The notes: generated by a model not told the origin, from the letters alone. A stretch of DNA of 57,722 nt from Plantago elongata (GCA_036897095.1 JAYMSP010000326.1:1-57722), one strand, 5' to 3'. Numbered from the stretch's first letter, positions 33,728 to 46,244 are shown. Numbers and translations: made by a program.

Positions 33728-34879
33728 ATAATTACGGCAACATCCTATTTGAGCCAAAATCTTAGAACATAATGTTGGAATCTATGTTCTCTACACACAC
33801 AGTATCGAATTTATTTGTCTATTCTAATATAAATTTTGACATTTCACTTTAAATATAATCTTGGAAATCTCCGGGTGCTTGAGTTTGAAACCATGAATAT
33901 TGGCCGTAGTACTATTGGAGCATTAATGGTCGGAGATCTTTTTTGGTGAGATTTCATAGATACATTCCGGTTGGCCGTATAGAATGATGGAAATGTAGCA
34001 TTACTTGAACTTTTTTAGCGAATAAAGTAAAAAAGCACACCAATTTGAGACAGCTAAATTATTATTCACATGCAATATTATCATATTAGGAACCACACAC
34101 AAAACCAATTAATAAAATTCAATGCACTCACATGATCATGAGGTCAAACAAATTCTTACCTGACTTTAAATTGTAGTACCAACCAGCTATATGGAATTGC
34201 TATTTCGGGCTTCCCAGAGGAACTCCGTTTCAGAAAAATCCTACCAACTATATAGAATGTTAGTACTCAGTTTAATTTTTCGATCAATTTGTCGGATTGT
34301 ATTATATAACTCTATTATTACAGTCATGTTGTATCATTGTCGATGTAAAATAAAACCAAATAAATTTTGTTGGAAAAGCAAAAAAGATCAAAATAGAAAA
34401 TGAAAAATTAATGTAAACAGTTGGAGAGGTGAAATAATATTAAGGTGTTAGTTTATTTTAATGGTAATAATTTTCTAAAAATATGCATGCATTAGCTTTT
34501 GAAGGTAAAATTGAATTGCAGGCTGATTTGCCTCAATTTGTTGATGGGCCTCGAGTGTTGCAACTTCCTCGTGCCTAAAAGCTTTGGATTTTTATATACT
34601 TTTTGAATGGATGAATTTGTTGTTTTGCTCCAATATTGGAAATGATTCTCAAATTAGTTGCGGAATATGGAAAACGGGTGACCCAAACAAAATAGTAAAA
34701 TAATAGTTAACTTGAATCATTTGGTAAGCCGTGTCAAATCGCTAAACCGGAATAATTACTAAACCCAAATTGATGCATTTATATCAGTTGTACATATCAT
34801 TCTGTACTTTCTAATGTTCAAGGTCGTCAAGGAGGGGGTTGAGGAGCTATAACTCACAAAGTCCTACTCCCTCACCCTC
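33728..34879. other. Intergenic, no gene seen
   Basis: AT-rich. An open stretch at 34191-34403 has no recognisable similarity. Confidence 0.4.
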
Positions 34880-35145
34880 GGATCTAACTTTCTAATTTTT
34901 TTTTTTTAATATTACGTTACAAACTTCATAATCCATAAATAAATGTTTTTTATCTTATTAACTAATTTTTCTTATTATTTCTCTTTTCTACTTCATTATC
35001 ATTTTATTCAATCTCTCTCTTACTTTATCATCAACTTACAACTTTACCAACATAATACTTCACATAAATAATTATTCTATTATTTTTCCTTAATACTAGA
35101 TAAATAACATCCTAGAAAGTTTTTAATGGATCGGAGAGATTATTT
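34880..35145. mobile_element. Probable decayed Stowaway-like MITE
   Basis: The interior (CTACTTCATTATCATTTTAT, TACTTTATCATCA) is the reverse complement style of the 26.9-kb MITE (TGATGATAAAGTAGAAAATA). The right end reads GGATCGGAGAGATTATT. The left end is unclear. Confidence 0.4.
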
Positions 35146-35921
35146 TATGGTCTGCAAACTCGATAAATATGATTATGTTTAAAAAAATAATGTTAAAATA
35201 ATGAAAAAAAATTAAGAATGGGATTGTTGGGTAGAATGGGATTGAGATGAAGCCCATCATAATGGAGTGAGTTAATTAAATTGGGTTTCGAGTTTACATA
35301 GACAATTTCGGCCAATTAGGTGCCTGATCCAGGTCCAAACCCGGGTAACAGCCCATCTGAAAGTCACATGCAAAATCAAACTAACCACGTTTTGGGGCCA
35401 GGATGCACATAAGGCTGGGCTTAGCCCAACCAAACAGAGCCTTTGGGCCTTAGTTATTTGAAATTGGGCTTTTCTAGTTATCCTCTCTAAGCTGTTCAAG
35501 CAAAATCAGAATGGATTCTATTCTAACATCTAACTGTTTCTAGAGGGTGTGACTCAAGCTGATGGTGAAGTCAGGTGTGTGCAGATTTCAGTGTTTCGAT
35601 GAGCGTGTTGAATATCATGTGATTTTGAGCTCCAGTCTTATTATGTAATTTTCTTGTTGTAATTTCATGGTTGGCCCTGTAGTAGTGTTTTAGAAGTTGG
35701 TATATGACTTGGTCGATCTCACTCTTTCCTTTGCAATTTTTCTTTGAAAGCATCTCTTGCGTTTTTAGCATCTTATTAAAAAGTTTTACCGTTTAAAAAA
35801 AATAAAAGTCAGTACATTTAGGCACCGACAAGGCATCCATCCCAAAGACAAATAGAACTATATTAGTAGAAACAACTAAATTGACAAAAAAACACCAAAA
35901 AAGAGATGAAAGATTTTGACA
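35146..35921. other. Intergenic, no gene seen
   Basis: GC-richer around 35270-35470 with several GGGCTT/GGCCCA words. Two minus-strand open frames (35272-35499, 35571-35771) show no family features. Confidence 0.4.
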
Positions 35922-35990
35922 ATTTTTTTTTAAAAACGATTAAAGTGTGACTCGAACTACCAACCTATTAGTTGAAGGTAAGATTGTGAC
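35922..35990 (-). repeat. SINE-like repeat, 5'-truncated copy
   Basis: Minus strand: ATCTTACCTTCAACTAATAG, GTTGGTAGTTCGAGTCACAC, TTTAATCGTTTTTAAAAA. It lacks the A-box part. Confidence 0.5.
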
Positions 35991-37050
35991 ATTTTTAATG
36001 TATATATATTTAAGTTGTAAGGTTTTGAAGGAATATTCCTTATGATTGTGTAAAACGTTTGATTGATTATATCATAATATATTTTTTGCTGTTTAAAAAA
36101 AGATAAAGAAGAAATGTTGATTATCTTTATTTTATTTAAATGAACTAAGTTAGTTGGGTTGAATTAGAGTTTGAAATTTAATTAGAAAGACTATTAATAT
36201 TTAAAAAATGAAAATAGACTTTAGTTAATGTTGCATTTAATTTAATACAAAGTTTAGGAAAAGAGCGATTTTTTCATTAGATATAATTTTTTTTTTATTT
36301 AGGGTATGTGGATTATTATTCAGTGCATGCTGGTTTTCACGTATTATCTGTGAGTTTTTATTTAGGGTCTTTGAATTTTTACGTTGTCTATAGATATTTA
36401 TTTAGAGTGTGTCGTTTTAATATAAGAAAAAAAGTGCATGTTTAATGAAAAAATCTATCCTTTCCTAGGCTATCTCGTAATTTAACTGGATTAAATGAAT
36501 TTTTGCTGTAACTTATGTTTAATTTACTTAAAGTAATTATAATGAGTTCAATTTAATTTAAATTAATTTTCTAATTGTATAATACTAATAATTGTCCATT
36601 TATATTATCGTAATGATATTCTAATGGAAAAATCAAATTTAAAAGTTGGCCATTTTTTTTTATTGCCATATTGTTAAGGTACAATGACAATAAAAAGCAG
36701 AGCACGCAATAACATTGTCTTTTTCTAATGCTTTCTGATGAAAAGACCACCAAATGGAGTTAGGTAATTGGGCATCTTAGGATGACGATATTGACGAGGG
36801 TTCAACTAGCAGGAGATTACTTTAACTAAGAGCAATTTATTCATTCAAATATCCCTATTACAATTAATTAAACATAGTATATTAATTCTATTCGAGAAAT
36901 TAATTAATTAATACATAATATTATTACTCATAAACACACTCTATTACAAAGTTAAAGTATTCTAGAATATAAACTTCCTCCAATGAAAATTGGATTTATA
37001 ACCTTTTATGACACTTCAACATAAACAAATGATACTATGACTAAAAAAAT
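35991..37050. other. Upstream intergenic of the first GDSL lipase
   Basis: AT-rich with no exon. It probably includes distal promoter sequence. Confidence 0.4.
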
Positions 37051-37051
37051 G

Positions 37052-37061
37052 TTTATATTTA
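37052..37061 (+). promoter_or_regulatory. TATA box of the first GDSL lipase
   Basis: GTTTATATTTAAG lies about 75-85 bp upstream of the ATG at 37135, leaving a leader of roughly 50 bp. Confidence 0.5.
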
Positions 37062-37134
37062 AGAGTGTCTGTAGCTACTAGCATAGTTAGTGTTTGAATC
37101 TGAGGAAAATTAGAGTGTTGAGCAAAAACTAATC

Positions 37135-39120
37135 ATGTTCTCACTCTGTTTCCATTATGTTGTATATGTAGTGATAATATGTAATCTCTCTGTGGCACTG
37201 GCACTTCCTGATGGTGGTGATCAGCGATGTGGGAAGCCTCCGGTGTTCTTCAATTTCGGCGATTCGAACTCGGACACCGGTGGATATGCCGCCGCACATG
37301 GATCCGAAATAGGCTATCCCTACGGCCGCTCCTTCTTCGATCACCCAACTGGCCGGGTTTCCGATGGACGCCTAATCATTGACTTTTTCTGTAAGTGATT
37401 GATTACCTACCCAATTACTACTTTATTTTGCATCCTTGCTTATTATTGCTAGACACTTTTCCATGTACAAAATTGTGTGTAGATGTATCATATACTTCAT
37501 CCGTGCAAATAAAGTCAAGTAAATGAAATTGCGATGATGAAGGTAGTATAGTAGTCTGGTAAGTATATTTCAAGTGTGTAGTTATAGACTCGAACTTGAG
37601 TGTATTTTTGTGAACTTTCTATATTTGTAACTCCACTTAAGGGGCTGATTGGCATGCGACTTAAATGTCCCAATTTAAATGTCTGAATAGTGATCGGAAT
37701 TGTAGTGGGATTGTTAAAATTGTGTTTGGTATAAAATTATAATTGAATAGAATATTATAAATTTATTATATATGTAGAGAAAAGTGTTGCTATTGTAGAG
37801 TCATTTCAATCTTCGACATTTAAATGACATAACAAACACAAAATCTCCAAATAGCATTCAAATGGACATTTGGATGCTACTCCAATCAGCCCCTTAATTA
37901 TTCAAGTTCGAGTTATTATTCATCGACTTAAACTCAAATACTACTCGTACATAACACTCTTTAATCTCTACATGCCAATTTGTATTTGCAGGCGAATATT
38001 TGAACGCGACTTACTTGTCACCTTATTTGAATTCTTTGGAGCCTATTTCTAGAAATGGAGTAAATTTTGCAGTAGCGGGTGCTGCCACTTATCCTCTACA
38101 TGCTCTGTTTAGTTTGGACGTTCAGGTTCTTCAGTTCAAATATTTCAAAACTCGATCCTCAGACATGCATTCTAGAGGTAACTATTAAGTGATTTCCTAC
38201 AAATTTCTCACCTTTGATAACTGAATTTCATAGCCCTTTGTGATCTAAACAATAACATTTTAGGTTTGAGTTACTTGATTGGGGAAGACGATTTCAAACA
38301 CGCGCTATACACAATCGACATTGGACAAAATGACTTATCATACGCATTCCAATCCTACTCATACAATGAAGCCATTGGCAAAATCCCTTCATACATATCT
38401 GAAATTAGGAAAGCTATTTGGGTGAGTCTTCTCTTCATTCTCCTTATTTGATCGGCGAAGTTAAGTTTCACTAAACGTATGCGTTCAGGACATGTATTTG
38501 CTCGGAGGGAGGAAGTTTTGGGTGCACAATACAGGTCCATTGGGTTGTCTACCCCGCCAACTTGGCATAAGGAAAAATGATAGTCAGACCGATGATTTTG
38601 ATCAATATGGATGCTTGAAGTTTCTAAATGATGGCGCAAAACAATTCAACTCCAAACTTGACGCGCTTTGTCAAGAACTTCGAGTGCAGATGAAGAATTC
38701 TACTATTATCTACGTAGATGTCTACTCCATCAAGTACAACCTCATAGCTAATTCAACATCATATGGTACATGACCTTTCTGGCAACTATTTGCTCATCGC
38801 GTTATATAATTGAAACGCAATCAATCACTTTCCTAACATTGTGAAATTGAATTGTGCACGTATTAACAGGTTTCACGAATCCCCTAATGGCGTGTTGTGG
38901 TCAAGGTGGAGCACCATACAACTACAGCCCGGGCAACGATTGTCTTGATGGTGGATGCACCGTGTGTGAGGAAAGCATACCCTACATAAGCTGGGATGGA
39001 GTTCATTATACAGAAGCTGCAAATGCTATTGTTGCTTCTAAAATACTGTCGAATCAGTATTCGTCACCTTCTTTCGACTTAAACTTCTTTTGTAATGATG
39101 CTCTAGTCTCTTCCATTTAG
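37135..39120 (+). CDS. GDSL esterase/lipase, secreted (LIP-4/At1g09390 type), copy 1
   Basis: Exons 37135-37390, 37992-38177, 38264-38421, 38489-38765 and 38870-39120; all introns are GT-AG. The total is 1128 nt, giving 375 aa. Residues 1-24 form a hydrophobic signal peptide, so the product is expected in the secretory pathway or wall. SGNH/GDSL residues are present: nucleophile Ser44 in FGDSNSDTGG, Gly115 in GVNFAVAGAATY (block II), Asn170 in DIGQND (block III), and Asp335/His338 in SWDGVHYTEAAN (block V). GGRKFWVHNTGPLGCLPRQL is typical of the LIP-4/ENOD8-like plant GELP group. Expected activity is hydrolysis of ester bonds in lipids or acylated wall/secondary metabolites; the substrate cannot be inferred. 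Intron 1 carries a 253-bp MITE. A tandem paralogue follows at 41592 with identical intron phases. Confidence 0.93.
37641..37893. mobile_element. Tourist-like MITE inside intron 1 of GDSL lipase 1
   Basis: Terminal inverted repeat GGGGCTGATTGG at both ends (left continues CATGCGACTTAAATG), flanked by TTAA on both sides (37637-37640 and 37894-37897). A second copy lies at 50717-50922. The paralogous intron in lipase 2 lacks it. Confidence 0.8.
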
Positions 39121-39376
39121 TTGCTTAACGCAATTTGTTTCTATCTTTTCCTTCCAATTTGAACTGTGAGGTGTGAGCTCGATTGGTTAATGCTAAAGAT
39201 TGCTTCATATACATGCATATAAGATATATACTTTCCACTCTGTTTCTATGTTCTACATTAGATATTTGAACTACACCCTTGTACAAGAACTGATCAATGC
39301 ATCATATGTGTTTACAGCTTCTCGGCTCCGGCCTTGTATACTATATAGGCCGTGACCTTGTGTTTGGACCTTCTAA
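39121..39376 (+). other. 3' flank of GDSL lipase 1
   Basis: Expected 3'UTR and terminator. No canonical AATAAA was seen. Confidence 0.4.
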
Positions 39377-39381
39377 GTTTT

Positions 39382-39658
39382 TGTAACACCCCGGGTTTTC
39401 AACTAACCGGATTAAAGAGAATAAGATGTTTTTAAACAATTGAGCTAGATTTCAAAAGAATTAATTTATAAGGTTCAAGTTTTATTTTTAACCTGACTTG
39501 TTCTTCTCCTAAACCTACTTTTTTTTTAAAAACCCCTCCAGCTGAAAATTATGGTTTCACATGTTCAAGAAGATTGAGCCGCCACAAAAGAAATAAAGAA
39601 AAGAGTATTTTGTGTATAAGTTTTCTGAGAGCATAACGCTTTTATAAGTGAAATTACA
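39382..39658. mobile_element. Solo LTR (277 bp) with target duplication
   Basis: Begins TGTAACACCCCGGG, a common plant Ty3/gypsy LTR start, and ends GAAATTACA, so TGTAA...TTACA inverted termini. Flanked by the same 5 bp, GTTTT (39377-39381 and 39659-39663). No internal region follows, so it is probably left after LTR-LTR recombination. Caution: GTTTT is low-complexity. Confidence 0.6.
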
Positions 39659-39663
39659 GTTTT

Positions 39664-41516
39664 TTAAACAGTTGGATCATTCTTGGTAAAAAACAATCTA
39701 ACATCCTACCGTTATTTTATAAGTGGATCACGAAGGAAGATTTTAGTACAATTAGTCAATCTACCTTTTTAGAGTTTCTATTCTAAGATTAAAGTACTTA
39801 ACCGTTTTTATATCATTCCACGGAGAATTTATTTTGATTTAAACATTATGAAAGAATTACATTAGAATCTACATATGCATTTCGATGGATAGTGATAAAT
39901 GAAGTATCAAAAGGATGAGATTGGAATCGATAATATATTATGAGTGGAGAAGTTGGAAAAATGGATCACAATGGAAGTGTAGTGTGGCCGAGACTTGGAT
40001 CCTGTTTACAATTAATTTTTCAGTTCTATGAACTTTTTTTATAAAAAAACTCGTTACGTGAACGCATAATTTTTAAACAAAAAAAATAACTGATTTGAGA
40101 AGCTAATCAAATTAAATTGTTGAAAAAAAAGATATTTGACCAGATATAAATTACCTTTTCAGTTAATTTTACGATACATGTAGGAATAAAAAACAACCAT
40201 GGTCTCATCCACATTTTCCCTTTCCAGTTTCTGGATGATTTAGTAAGGAGATGAGCGGTGAATTGGATAGATCGTGTGATATTTTCTGTTCGTGTAAGAT
40301 TGACATATCCGACGATCTCTTGTAGCCAATCTGGCATAATTTGTAGTACTGACTGGTTCATTCACAACCACAATATCATCGTGCTATAATTAGAAGGATC
40401 CATCAAACATGGTCCAAATTCCACTTTCTTTCTTTTTCCTTTTTTGGCCTGGGAATTTCGAGAAAAGGCCGAGTGAAGGTCACTTTTTCCAGATATTCTT
40501 TGCATTTACTTTTATCTCATTCTCAATCAACTCTATTGTTCTAACATGTTAAATATTCTTAAATATATTTCGATTCAAAATTATTGTACATTAACTCATG
40601 ATCTGTGTCTTGAGATCGTGAATTGTGCACTCTATATTTAAGTTGAAAAGAGCTTTAGTTGTTTTAAAAATATTAAACGCATCCACACACACAACATTAC
40701 AAGTTCTTTAAAAACGTAAAAACACTCGTAAAAAATGAAAAGTAGAATCATCCACGCCTACAATTTTGGCATATACATTCGATCAAGTTTCTCTCAATAC
40801 CAAAGCTCTAGCAAAATTAGTTGACTGCATTCTCATTGGGTATAGTTCCTTCATTTGTATGGAACATTGTAACCCGATACCACAATATTTTCATCCAATT
40901 TGTTTTAGTAACTGTTTACAATGCGTGTGTCATTTATAATCCACAATCATCATATTGTTGTAACATTTAATTATTTTTAAATTAACTTTTCATCCCAAAA
41001 GCATGGCGGACCACAAAGGATAGACCATCATCACTCTTGGAGAATGCCAAATGCAAGTTCTCCATCAATCTGGAAACCCTCTTGGCAAATGAAGCATGTA
41101 TATCCTTTACTTTTCACTTAATCGAAATTAATTTTTTTCACATGTCGTCACTATTAAATATTATGATAAATTATTCAACAAAATAATAATGAAAATTTAA
41201 ACTACAATATTTCACAATAATTCTATTAATCATTATATTATATTATTTTATTGTAATAGTATTTTGTGGTTAAAATGAATTATACTTGACTGAAATAGTA
41301 AAATGGAATGATATTATTGATTGAATAAGACTTCCATCTAAAGGGTATTTCCATTATCAGATACTGAGCAGGTCGGTTTAACCTTTTGTGACATATAACA
41401 GGTGTGTGTATATCTATACACTTTGGTACCGCAACTTTGTACAAGTATACTACAAACATGGTGCACAGTAAGTGGCTAAAATTTGCCCATAAAAAGCTAA
41501 GGCAAATAAGCCATAT
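39664..41516. other. Intergenic between the two lipases
   Basis: AT-rich. A minus-strand open frame at 40107-40361 has no family resemblance. No lipase relic is visible. Confidence 0.45.
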
Positions 41517-41530
41517 GCTTTATAATATTT
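41517..41530 (+). promoter_or_regulatory. TATA-like box of GDSL lipase 2
   Basis: GCTTTATAATATTTG is about 62-75 bp upstream of the ATG at 41592. Confidence 0.4.
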
Positions 41531-41591
41531 GACCAAGATCTTGTAATATCAAATGTACGTACAGTGAAGAAAACAGAATAGCTAGCTAGCT

Positions 41592-43430
41592 ATGTACACA
41601 AACAACCAGAAACCAATGTCATATTTAGCATCTCTTCTTCTGTTTGTCCCGCTGGTTGCTGTTTCTCAATATTGCACTGCCAGTAAACAACAGCCGGTGA
41701 TTTTCAATTTCGGTGATTCGAACTCCGACACCGGTGGACTATCAGCAGCATATGGAATGGAGATTGGATATCCGTATGGTCGCCAGTTCTTCCATAAAGC
41801 AACGGGTCGAGCTTCTGATGGACGTCTCATCATCGATTTCTTCTGTAAGCTTCCTCCCTAGCTCTTCCTTAGAGTTGCTCCCTCCCTTCCTTATAAGTTA
41901 AAGCTCATCATCACCATTTTTAGTTCTTTTGTAAATTCACAATTTCTTTAATGAGGACTTTTTTTTTTTTTTTAAGAACAGTTTCAGAATTATACATATT
42001 ATAATCATTGCTGAGCAATTTGTCCAGGTCTGAAATTAATTAATTTGCCTGCAAGACTATGACTTAAATAGTATTATGCAATACATTATCAACATGTGTA
42101 CAAGAATCCATGTACATGAATTAATATGATCACCTAATTTCCCCAAGTTTAACTGTAGTTTTGGTCTGTTCCAAGAGTTTGAGGTGCTAAATTAACTAGT
42201 ACAGAACCTATCTATTTGTACTGATATACATGAGGTGCTAAACAAATTAATTTGTGATGAATCATTAAAGCTAGCTCACTGTGAATCTCTGATCTTGTAC
42301 AGGTGAACATCTGAATGTTAGTTACTTGACATCTTATTTGAATTCCTTGGAGCCGAATTTTGAAAATGGGGTTAACTTCGCAGTAGGAGGTGCTGCCACT
42401 TATCCTCTACATGCTCTCTTCAGTTTGGACGTACAAATTCTTCAGTTCAAATTGTTCAGAGATCGCTCCATAGACCACCATTCCAAGGGTAAAATGTCCT
42501 TATCATACACTTATTTTCCCACTCCTTGGATTCCATTTGGACCATAATGAACAAAAAAGACTAGCTTCAGGCTTATCAACTCACTTGACAGGAAAAGGAC
42601 TATTTGAAAATGCACTATACACATTCGACATTGGACAGAATGATCTTTCATATGCCTTTGGATTCCTACCATATCAGCAAGCCATCGATAAAATTCCTTC
42701 CTACATAACTGAAATCAAGAATGCTATATCGGTGAGTACTCTTTCTTTTATATATCTTCCATACGCACCTGGAACAAGTCATACATAAGGCTGGCTAACA
42801 TGTAAGGTTTGTTTGCTTGATATGCAAACCAGGAAATATATAAACTTGGAGGGCGGAAATTTTGGGTGCATAACACAGGTCCAGTTGGTTGCTTACCTCG
42901 ACAAATAGCCACTCACCATGTCCCTGCTGATGATTATGATGAACATGGATGCATCAAGTCTGATAACGAAGGTGCAAAACTATTCAATTTGAAATTGAGA
43001 GATCTCTGTCAAGAATTACGACAGCAGATGGTGAATTCTACTATTGTATATGTGGATGTTTTCTCCATGAAGTACGATCTCATTGCCAATGCAAGATTAC
43101 ATGGTGAGTGCTCTTATAAATACAAAAAGTAAGATTATGTTGCTATGCATTGCGTGTGAATGACGTTCACTAGCTCAATGATTCATGACGAAAACTCATG
43201 CAGGTTTCAAGGATCCACTAATGGCGTGTTGTGGAGAAGGCGGACCACCGTATAACTACAATCCTAAGAATGACTGCTTGGGTGGTAAAGCCAAAGCATG
43301 CAAAGAAGGAACGCCTCACATAAGTTGGGATGGGACTCATTATACAGAAGCTGCAAATGCCATTGTTGCAAAAAAAATACTCTCTACTCGATACTCAACA
43401 CCTCAGTTGGAACTCAAGTTCTTTTTGTAA
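41592..43430 (+). CDS. GDSL esterase/lipase, secreted (LIP-4/At1g09390 type), copy 2
   Basis: Exons 41592-41844, 42303-42488, 42571-42731, 42833-43103 and 43204-43430; GT-AG introns, 1098 nt, 365 aa. The first ATG gives MYTNNQKPMSYLASLLLF; the second Met (residue 9, 41616) would give a more ordinary signal peptide, so the start is slightly uncertain. Catalytic set: Ser43 in FGDSNSDTGG, Gly in GVNFAVGGAATY, Asn170 in DIGQND, and Asp333/His336 in SWDGTHYTEAAN. Exon 2 is exactly as long as in copy 1 (186 nt) and all phases agree, so the two arose by tandem duplication. The C-terminus is 8 residues shorter (ends ELKFFL). It should be a secreted SGNH hydrolase of unknown substrate. The 3' end converges on the minus-strand gene at 43897. 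Confidence 0.93.
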
Positions 43431-43896
43431 ACATACCAGAATCAGAAGATGAAGATGCATAATCCTATATGGGTTTCTGGTTTCTTTATTTGTCTTCCAA
43501 GCTCTGTTTCAATTATGGCAGAACTGGAGATAAAATTATGTGTTTAACTTTTTGCCTATACAATACTCCACTAATATACTCTCTTAACAATTTTACAGAT
43601 ATATATAATTTGTACGAGAGATTGGTACACATAGTTACTAAATTATAAGAAACTTTATTTGTAATCCCCAAACAAGGTATACTACAAGCCAGGATTAATG
43701 AGGAAAAAATGAGATATTACAGGACTAATTAACTAATAACTTAAATGACCTCCTGAGCACGCCTTAAGCTAAGGAACATGTACTACTCTAGATTCGTGCA
43801 GCATGTGAAATATCATCTGATATTGCACTGAATAATACTGTAATTTTATAGCAACATGACACCATTTTGATTTTGATGATATTGTTGTAGAAAATA
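43431..43896. other. Convergent intergenic, shared 3' region
   Basis: Holds the 3'UTRs of lipase 2 (plus) and the plastid-protein gene (minus), tail to tail. No other feature. Confidence 0.5.
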
Positions 43897-45945
43897 TCAT
43901 GCTTTGTTTGGTGCTTTTGATTTGTTTATCATCTCCTCCAACTTGTCGTCAAGTTCTTCCACCTGCATTATACCAATCAAACTCCAGATGAATAAACCCG
44001 TCTTCCAAATTCAGAAGGTAAAGTTCTCACCGTTGCAGTTTGAAATTTACTTGTGGTCAATATTGAAGTTCATTTATAAAAAAGAAGTTAAAACTCGAAT
44101 ATGGGACGGAGTGACTACATATTTATTGTTCTCATATTATGGTTGTATATAGAGAAGTCTGTTTCACGTGGACTGTGAAATCCAACCACCACTATGAATC
44201 ACGTTGTTGATAATGATATTGAAAACCCATTCCTACAAGTTGCAATCCAATTATTAACTTCAGCATCTTATCTATACAGTTGGAATCAATCTTCTTCACT
44301 TTGGTTTATGCATTTTCTCATACTATAAAAAATCTTGGCAATTTCAACTAGGGAGAAATGTCCATAGAGACTAAGAAGGATAAAAAGACAGCTTCTTAAA
44401 AACACAAGTGCCTACTCCGTCATAATATAATTTTCGACCTTATCGATATATATATTTATGAATAATTTGTGATCGAAAGAATTTTCTGTGCAAAGTATTT
44501 TTCAAGTGACGCATGTGCATGCCAATCACCAGTTGGCCACGATTTTAAAAGTTCATTAGTGCTTTGTCCAATGAGTTGCACATGGACATTATGACCAAAG
44601 TGATTCGCTATGGAACAGAGCAAAAAGAGTGATCAGTTAACAGTTTCCAGCTAAATTAGATAGTAGAGATGTGGAACATATCCGTAATTGATCAAGTTGA
44701 GAAGCAAATGGCATGAGATGACAAACCTTATCCATCAAATCTTCGACTATTTGAGCATCCTTGGCAGTTTCTTCAGCCATGTCCTCGACAAGTTCAACCA
44801 TATGCTTCAATTGACCTTCCGGAAGTGACTCTTTCAGGCTTTCGGCCGCATGATCCACTTCCTCTGCCACTTTCCCAACCGTATCTGCTATCCTTTCCAC
44901 CGTCTCTGCCGCCATATCAACTTGCTCTGCGCATTCAAGAGTAATTAGATTTTCTAAAAACGAAACAGCTATCAGTTGACAATTCATAACAATTAATATG
45001 GATACAAATAGCCTTACTTGATAATGCTACTATCCTTTGGATCATGAAAGGAATCCCGACAAACAAGCCTGCAAACCCAGCTAACCTGTGATAACATTTA
45101 CCAAATCAACCTCGTCAATTCCTAGTGTTACAAGCGATCAAAACATTTGATTTGAATGGTATCAAGTAATGTTGCCAATTTAGCTTTCTCCAAATGATTT
45201 ACAATACAAAACAGTGAAACACTATAGTAGCTTAAATGTTGTCTATGGTAAACATGTCTTCTCAAATCTCATTCTTCCATTCTATTCTGTATACTCGAAT
45301 CAAAATCGCACATATCTAACTAAAGGTAAACCGTAATGTACAAGACCATAAATACGAGATTTCAATTGAAACGGAACCATGATCTTGTACTAGCATGGAC
45401 GAACTGAGCAAGTTGATCAATTTGTTTTTATCCGAGAAGTAATACAAATGAATAGATTCCACACCTCTCTACACGTTATCGACCAATTAGAACATTTCAT
45501 TAGAAGTTTAGAAACAGAAGAGAAAGAAAAGGAAAAGTAAGAGAAATAGAGTAATTAATTACCATGGGTTGTCAGTAGGAATGGCGAATGGGATACCAGG
45601 AATTGATAGAGAAGATGTAACCACATCAGCTACTTCAGGAGCTGCCTTCCTGATAACCAAATCTCTTCTGCACCGATCAACAATTTATTCAATTCACGAT
45701 CATTCAAAAATCAAAATGATTGTTTGTTCGAGGATCATGATCTATCATACAAGGTTAGATAGATCCAATGAAAAAAAATAAACTGGTAATAAATCACACC
45801 TGTGCTTGGATAACTGAGTGTGATGAAATCTTGGTCGTGTAGGAAGAAAGGAGCATTCTCCATTTGTAGAAGCTACTTTTTGACAAGGCTTGGATGAAAC
45901 TTTGGCGAGAAGGTTGACACTGCTAGTGCAAGACGAAGCAGCCAT
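43897..45945 (-). CDS. Probable plastid membrane/coiled-coil protein of unknown function
   Basis: Exons (minus strand): 45945-45800, 45667-45563, 45085-45018, 44926-44727 and 43962-43897; GT-AG introns, 585 nt, 194 aa. Residues 1-48 (MAASSCTSSVNLLAKVSSK...) are Ser/Thr-rich with few acids, like a chloroplast transit peptide. Residues 85-105 (LAGFAGLFVGIPFMIQRIVA) could span a membrane. Residues 107-185 are helical and charged (QVDMAAETVERIADTVGKVA, EETAKDAQIVEDLMDKVEEL), likely a coiled coil. An upstream in-frame ATG at 46041 would add 32 residues; I prefer 45945 because MAASS is the typical transit-peptide start. I recognise the sequence type as a conserved plant protein but cannot name it. 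Intron 4 is long (764 bp) and contains Stowaway-like words (GGGACGGAGTGACTA, about 44103). Exon 5 is short (22 codons) but keeps the helix in frame. Confidence 0.8.
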
Positions 45946-46183
45946 TAGTTTTGTATTTGTTGGAGAAGAAGAAATGGAAATGGCAGATCTATTCCACTGT
46001 GGAATGGAAGAGAGAAAGTTGACTAGCGAGTGGCGTCTCAATTCAACAATATACTGCTACAGTGACTTTTTAATTGGAATTTGGAAAATAGCTTTTGCGT
46101 GGGAAATTTATTTTATAATTATAAATCTGAATAACTCACTGTAGTATTGATTTCTGTTTTCTAAACTAAACAAGAGGTTCGTG

Positions 46184-46195
46184 GTATTTAAATAT
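46184..46195 (-). promoter_or_regulatory. TATA box of the plastid-protein gene
   Basis: CATATTTAAATACC on the minus strand, about 240 bp upstream of the ATG at 45945 and 145 bp upstream of the alternative ATG at 46041. Just upstream is a (GAGAT)n microsatellite (about 46215-46240). Confidence 0.5.
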
Positions 46196-46244
46196 GCAGG
46201 TACGGGATTAGGTGAGGAGATGAGATGAGATGAGATTGCGTTAT

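Noticed and set aside
35272..35771. Two minus-strand frames in a GC-richer patch
   Set aside because: No conserved motif, and composition alone explains the openness.
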